Shown: positions 62,524 through 64,000 of the stretch, one piece after another
Layout of the letters: each line of letters opens with the position of its first letter
Position numbering within the stretch: the stretch's first letter is position 1
NCBI RefSeq assembly: GCF_018279165.1
Contig: NZ_CP047289.1
Location: 1,672,501 to 1,736,500, forward strand
Direction of reading: 5' to 3'
DNA from: Falsirhodobacter algicola
Lineage (GTDB): Bacteria > Pseudomonadota > Alphaproteobacteria > Rhodobacterales > Rhodobacteraceae
DNA: 64,000 bases
Notes under the pieces: model-generated
Database searches by the model: none
What the model was told of the DNA's origin: nothing
What the model saw: the letters and a program-made list of their open reading frames with translations, nothing else
Position numbers and translations under genes: made by a program

Positions 62524-64000
62524 ATGACGACGACAATCTACCGCGCCGCAAAGATCCTGACGATGAACCCCTCCAACCCGGTGGCCAGCCATGTCGCGGT
62601 GCGCGACGGCAAGGTGCTGGGCGCAGGCACGCTGGAGGAGCTGGCAGGCTGGGGCGATCACGTCCTCGACGAACGCTTCGCCGATAAGGTGCTGATGCCG
62701 GGCTTCGTCGAGGGTCATGCGCATACCTCGGCCGGAAGCCTGTGGGATTATTGCTATCTCGGCTATTTCGACCGCGCCGATCCGGATGGCACCGTCTGGC
62801 CGGGGCTCAAGGACCGCGATGCGGTGGTGGCGCGACTGGCCGAAGCCTGCGCCGGGGTGCCCGAAGGCGATCTGGTCCTCGGCTGGGGGCTGGACCCGAT
62901 CTATATGGACAACGTGCGGCTGACGCGCGCCGATCTCGACGCGGCCTCGGCGCGCCACCGGATCTTGGTGATGAACGCCTCCGGGCATATCGTCAACGCC
63001 AACACCGCCGCGCTCGATCATGCGGGATTGCTCCGCGGCGGGCTGAACCATCCCGGCATTCCGCTTGGCGATGACGGGCTGCCCATGGGCGAATTGCGCA
63101 GCCCCGAGGTGATGGGCCCGGCGATGGCGCGCAACGGCATCGAGCACGACCTGATGGAGGGGGATGCCAGCGGGCTGAAATCCTACGGCCGGCTTTGCGT
63201 CCGCGCGGGGGTCACCACCTCGACCGACTTGGCCCGCATGCTGGACGATGCGATCATATCCGACATGCTGGCCGTCACGGGCGCGGCGGATTTTCCCGTC
63301 TGCATCGTGCCGTTCCGCATCATGCTGGGCATGACACCGGAAAATCTGGTGAACTTCGTCGTCTCCAGCAAGGCGCGCAGCACGGACCGGCTCGATCTTG
63401 GCCGGATCAAGGTCGTGGCGGACGGCTCCATTCAGGGCTTCACCGCACGCCTGCGCGCGCCGGGCTATTACAACGGAGCGCCGAACGGCCTTTGGTATGT
63501 CGCCCCGGAGCAGCTTCTGGAGATCTACGAGCGGGCGCTGAAGGCCGGGGTTCTGGTGCACACGCACACCAATGGCGACGAGGCCACCGAACTGGCAATC
63601 GAAAAGCTGGAGGCGGCATTGGCACAGGTGCCCGTGCGCGATCACCGCTTCACCTTGCAGCATTGCCAATTGGCTGGCGGCGATCAGTTCCGCCGCATGG
63701 GGCGGCTCGGCATGTGCGTCAATCTCTTCGCCAATCACCACTATTATTGGGGCGACGAACATTACCGCTACACCGTCGGGCCGGAACGCGCGATGCGCAT
63801 GAACGCCACCCGCACCGCACTCGCGAACGGCCTGCCGCTGGCGATCCATTCCGACGCGCCGGTGACCCCCCTCGGCCCCCTCTTCACCGCATGGGCCGCC
63901 GTCACGCGCCTTACGGCGTCGGGGCGCCTTCAGGGCGCACATGAGGCGATCACGGTCCCCGAGGCGCTTTACGCCATCACGATGGGGGCGGCCGTGACGC
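62524..64000 (+). CDS. YtcJ-like metal-dependent amidohydrolase, second copy (runs off the window)
   Basis: 492 codons are visible and the frame is open at the right edge. The motifs match the first copy: VEGHAHTSAG, IKVVADGSIQGFTARL, VHTHTNGDEATE, FTLQHCQL and IHSDAPVTPL. It starts 15 bp after the aminotransferase gene and so is in its operon. It is a paralogue rather than a duplicate, since the loops differ, so it may act on a different conjugate or form a heteromer with the copy at 57691. Confidence 0.88.
   Translation, partial: MTTTIYRAAKILTMNPSNPVASHVAVRDGKVLGAGTLEELAGWGDHVLDERFADKVLMPGFVEGHAHTSAGSLWDYCYLGYFDRADPDGTVWPGLKDRDAVVARLAEACAGVPEGDLVLGWGLDPIYMDNVRLTRADLDAASARHRILVMNASGHIVNANTAALDHAGLLRGGLNHPGIPLGDDGLPMGELRSPEVMGPAMARNGIEHDLMEGDASGLKSYGRLCVRAGVTTSTDLARMLDDAIISDMLAVTGAADFPVCIVPFRIMLGMTPENLVNFVVSSKARSTDRLDLGRIKVVADGSIQGFTARLRAPGYYNGAPNGLWYVAPEQLLEIYERALKAGVLVHTHTNGDEATELAIEKLEAALAQVPVRDHRFTLQHCQLAGGDQFRRMGRLGMCVNLFANHHYYWGDEHYRYTVGPERAMRMNATRTALANGLPLAIHSDAPVTPLGPLFTAWAAVTRLTASGRLQGAHEAITVPEALYAITMGAAVT

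Noticed and set aside
61120-63942. 940-codon minus-strand frame across the aminotransferase and amidohydrolase
   Set aside because: It spans two well-supported plus-strand genes and has His/Arg/Gln-rich low-information translation.
1-64000. CRISPR array, rRNA operon or prophage structural genes
   Set aside because: No regularly spaced repeats, rRNA sequence or capsid/tail genes were seen.

Overview
The window is GC-rich chromosomal DNA, most likely from an alphaproteobacterium of the Rhodobacterales (Rhodobacter/Paracoccus/Falsirhodobacter type). The evidence is the uvrC-pgsA-moaD-moaE order, dense ATGA-coupled operons, many GTG/TTG starts, and a large load of ABC and TRAP importers. No rRNA, CRISPR array or intact insertion sequence was seen. 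The species is not proven by the sequence.

Layout. 1-4213: the end of an integrated island, with tyrosine integrase, two small HTH proteins, an XRE repressor, a two-helix membrane protein, hsdM and the start of a further gene, abutting tRNA-Cys. 4274-16518: housekeeping genes (smc, lrgAB plus a P1 peptidase, moaE/moaD/pgsA/uvrC, an S49 peptidase with a micro-ORF, leuB, a DMT exporter). 16568-22565: tRNA-Pro followed by an accessory block with a MarR/DedA/sulfatase operon, a broken multicopper oxidase, an orphan PL7 alginate lyase and a cluster of hairpins. 22589-32335: a LacI-controlled sugar ABC importer with two Gfo/Idh/MocA dehydrogenases and two TIM-barrel isomerases. 32372-34272: a Sel1-repeat protein and a RidA protein. 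34405-42733: an AtzH/amidase fusion, an AtzC/CodA-like amidohydrolase, a TetR regulator and a Liv importer in which LivM, LivG and LivF form one polypeptide. 42787-48828: a TRAP importer, a GIY-YIG protein, and an OhrR-like regulator divergent from a semialdehyde dehydrogenase.

48899-64000 is the most coherent accessory system. A MocR/TauR-like regulator sits between two divergent units. The leftward unit is a YtcJ amidohydrolase, a CobW GTPase, an aldehyde dehydrogenase, a TSUP exporter and a complete Dpp-type importer. The rightward unit is a taurine:pyruvate aminotransferase-like enzyme and a second YtcJ amidohydrolase. The aminotransferase, dehydrogenase, exporter and regulator match the known route that takes nitrogen from taurine and exports sulfoacetate. 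The peptide importer, the two amidohydrolases and the metal GTPase suggest that the imported compound is a conjugated amine (an amide or peptide of taurine or a similar aminoalkane) hydrolysed inside the cell. This is inference from gene content.

Control sites readable in the sequence include a perfect MarR-type inverted repeat (17065-17092), three LacI-type palindromes (31158-31260), a GTRAAC-N-CTTRC-like motif before three transport/catabolic operons, and 10-bp-phased repeats before the TauR-like gene. Hairpins also lie between the binding-protein gene and the permease genes in three separate ABC operons.
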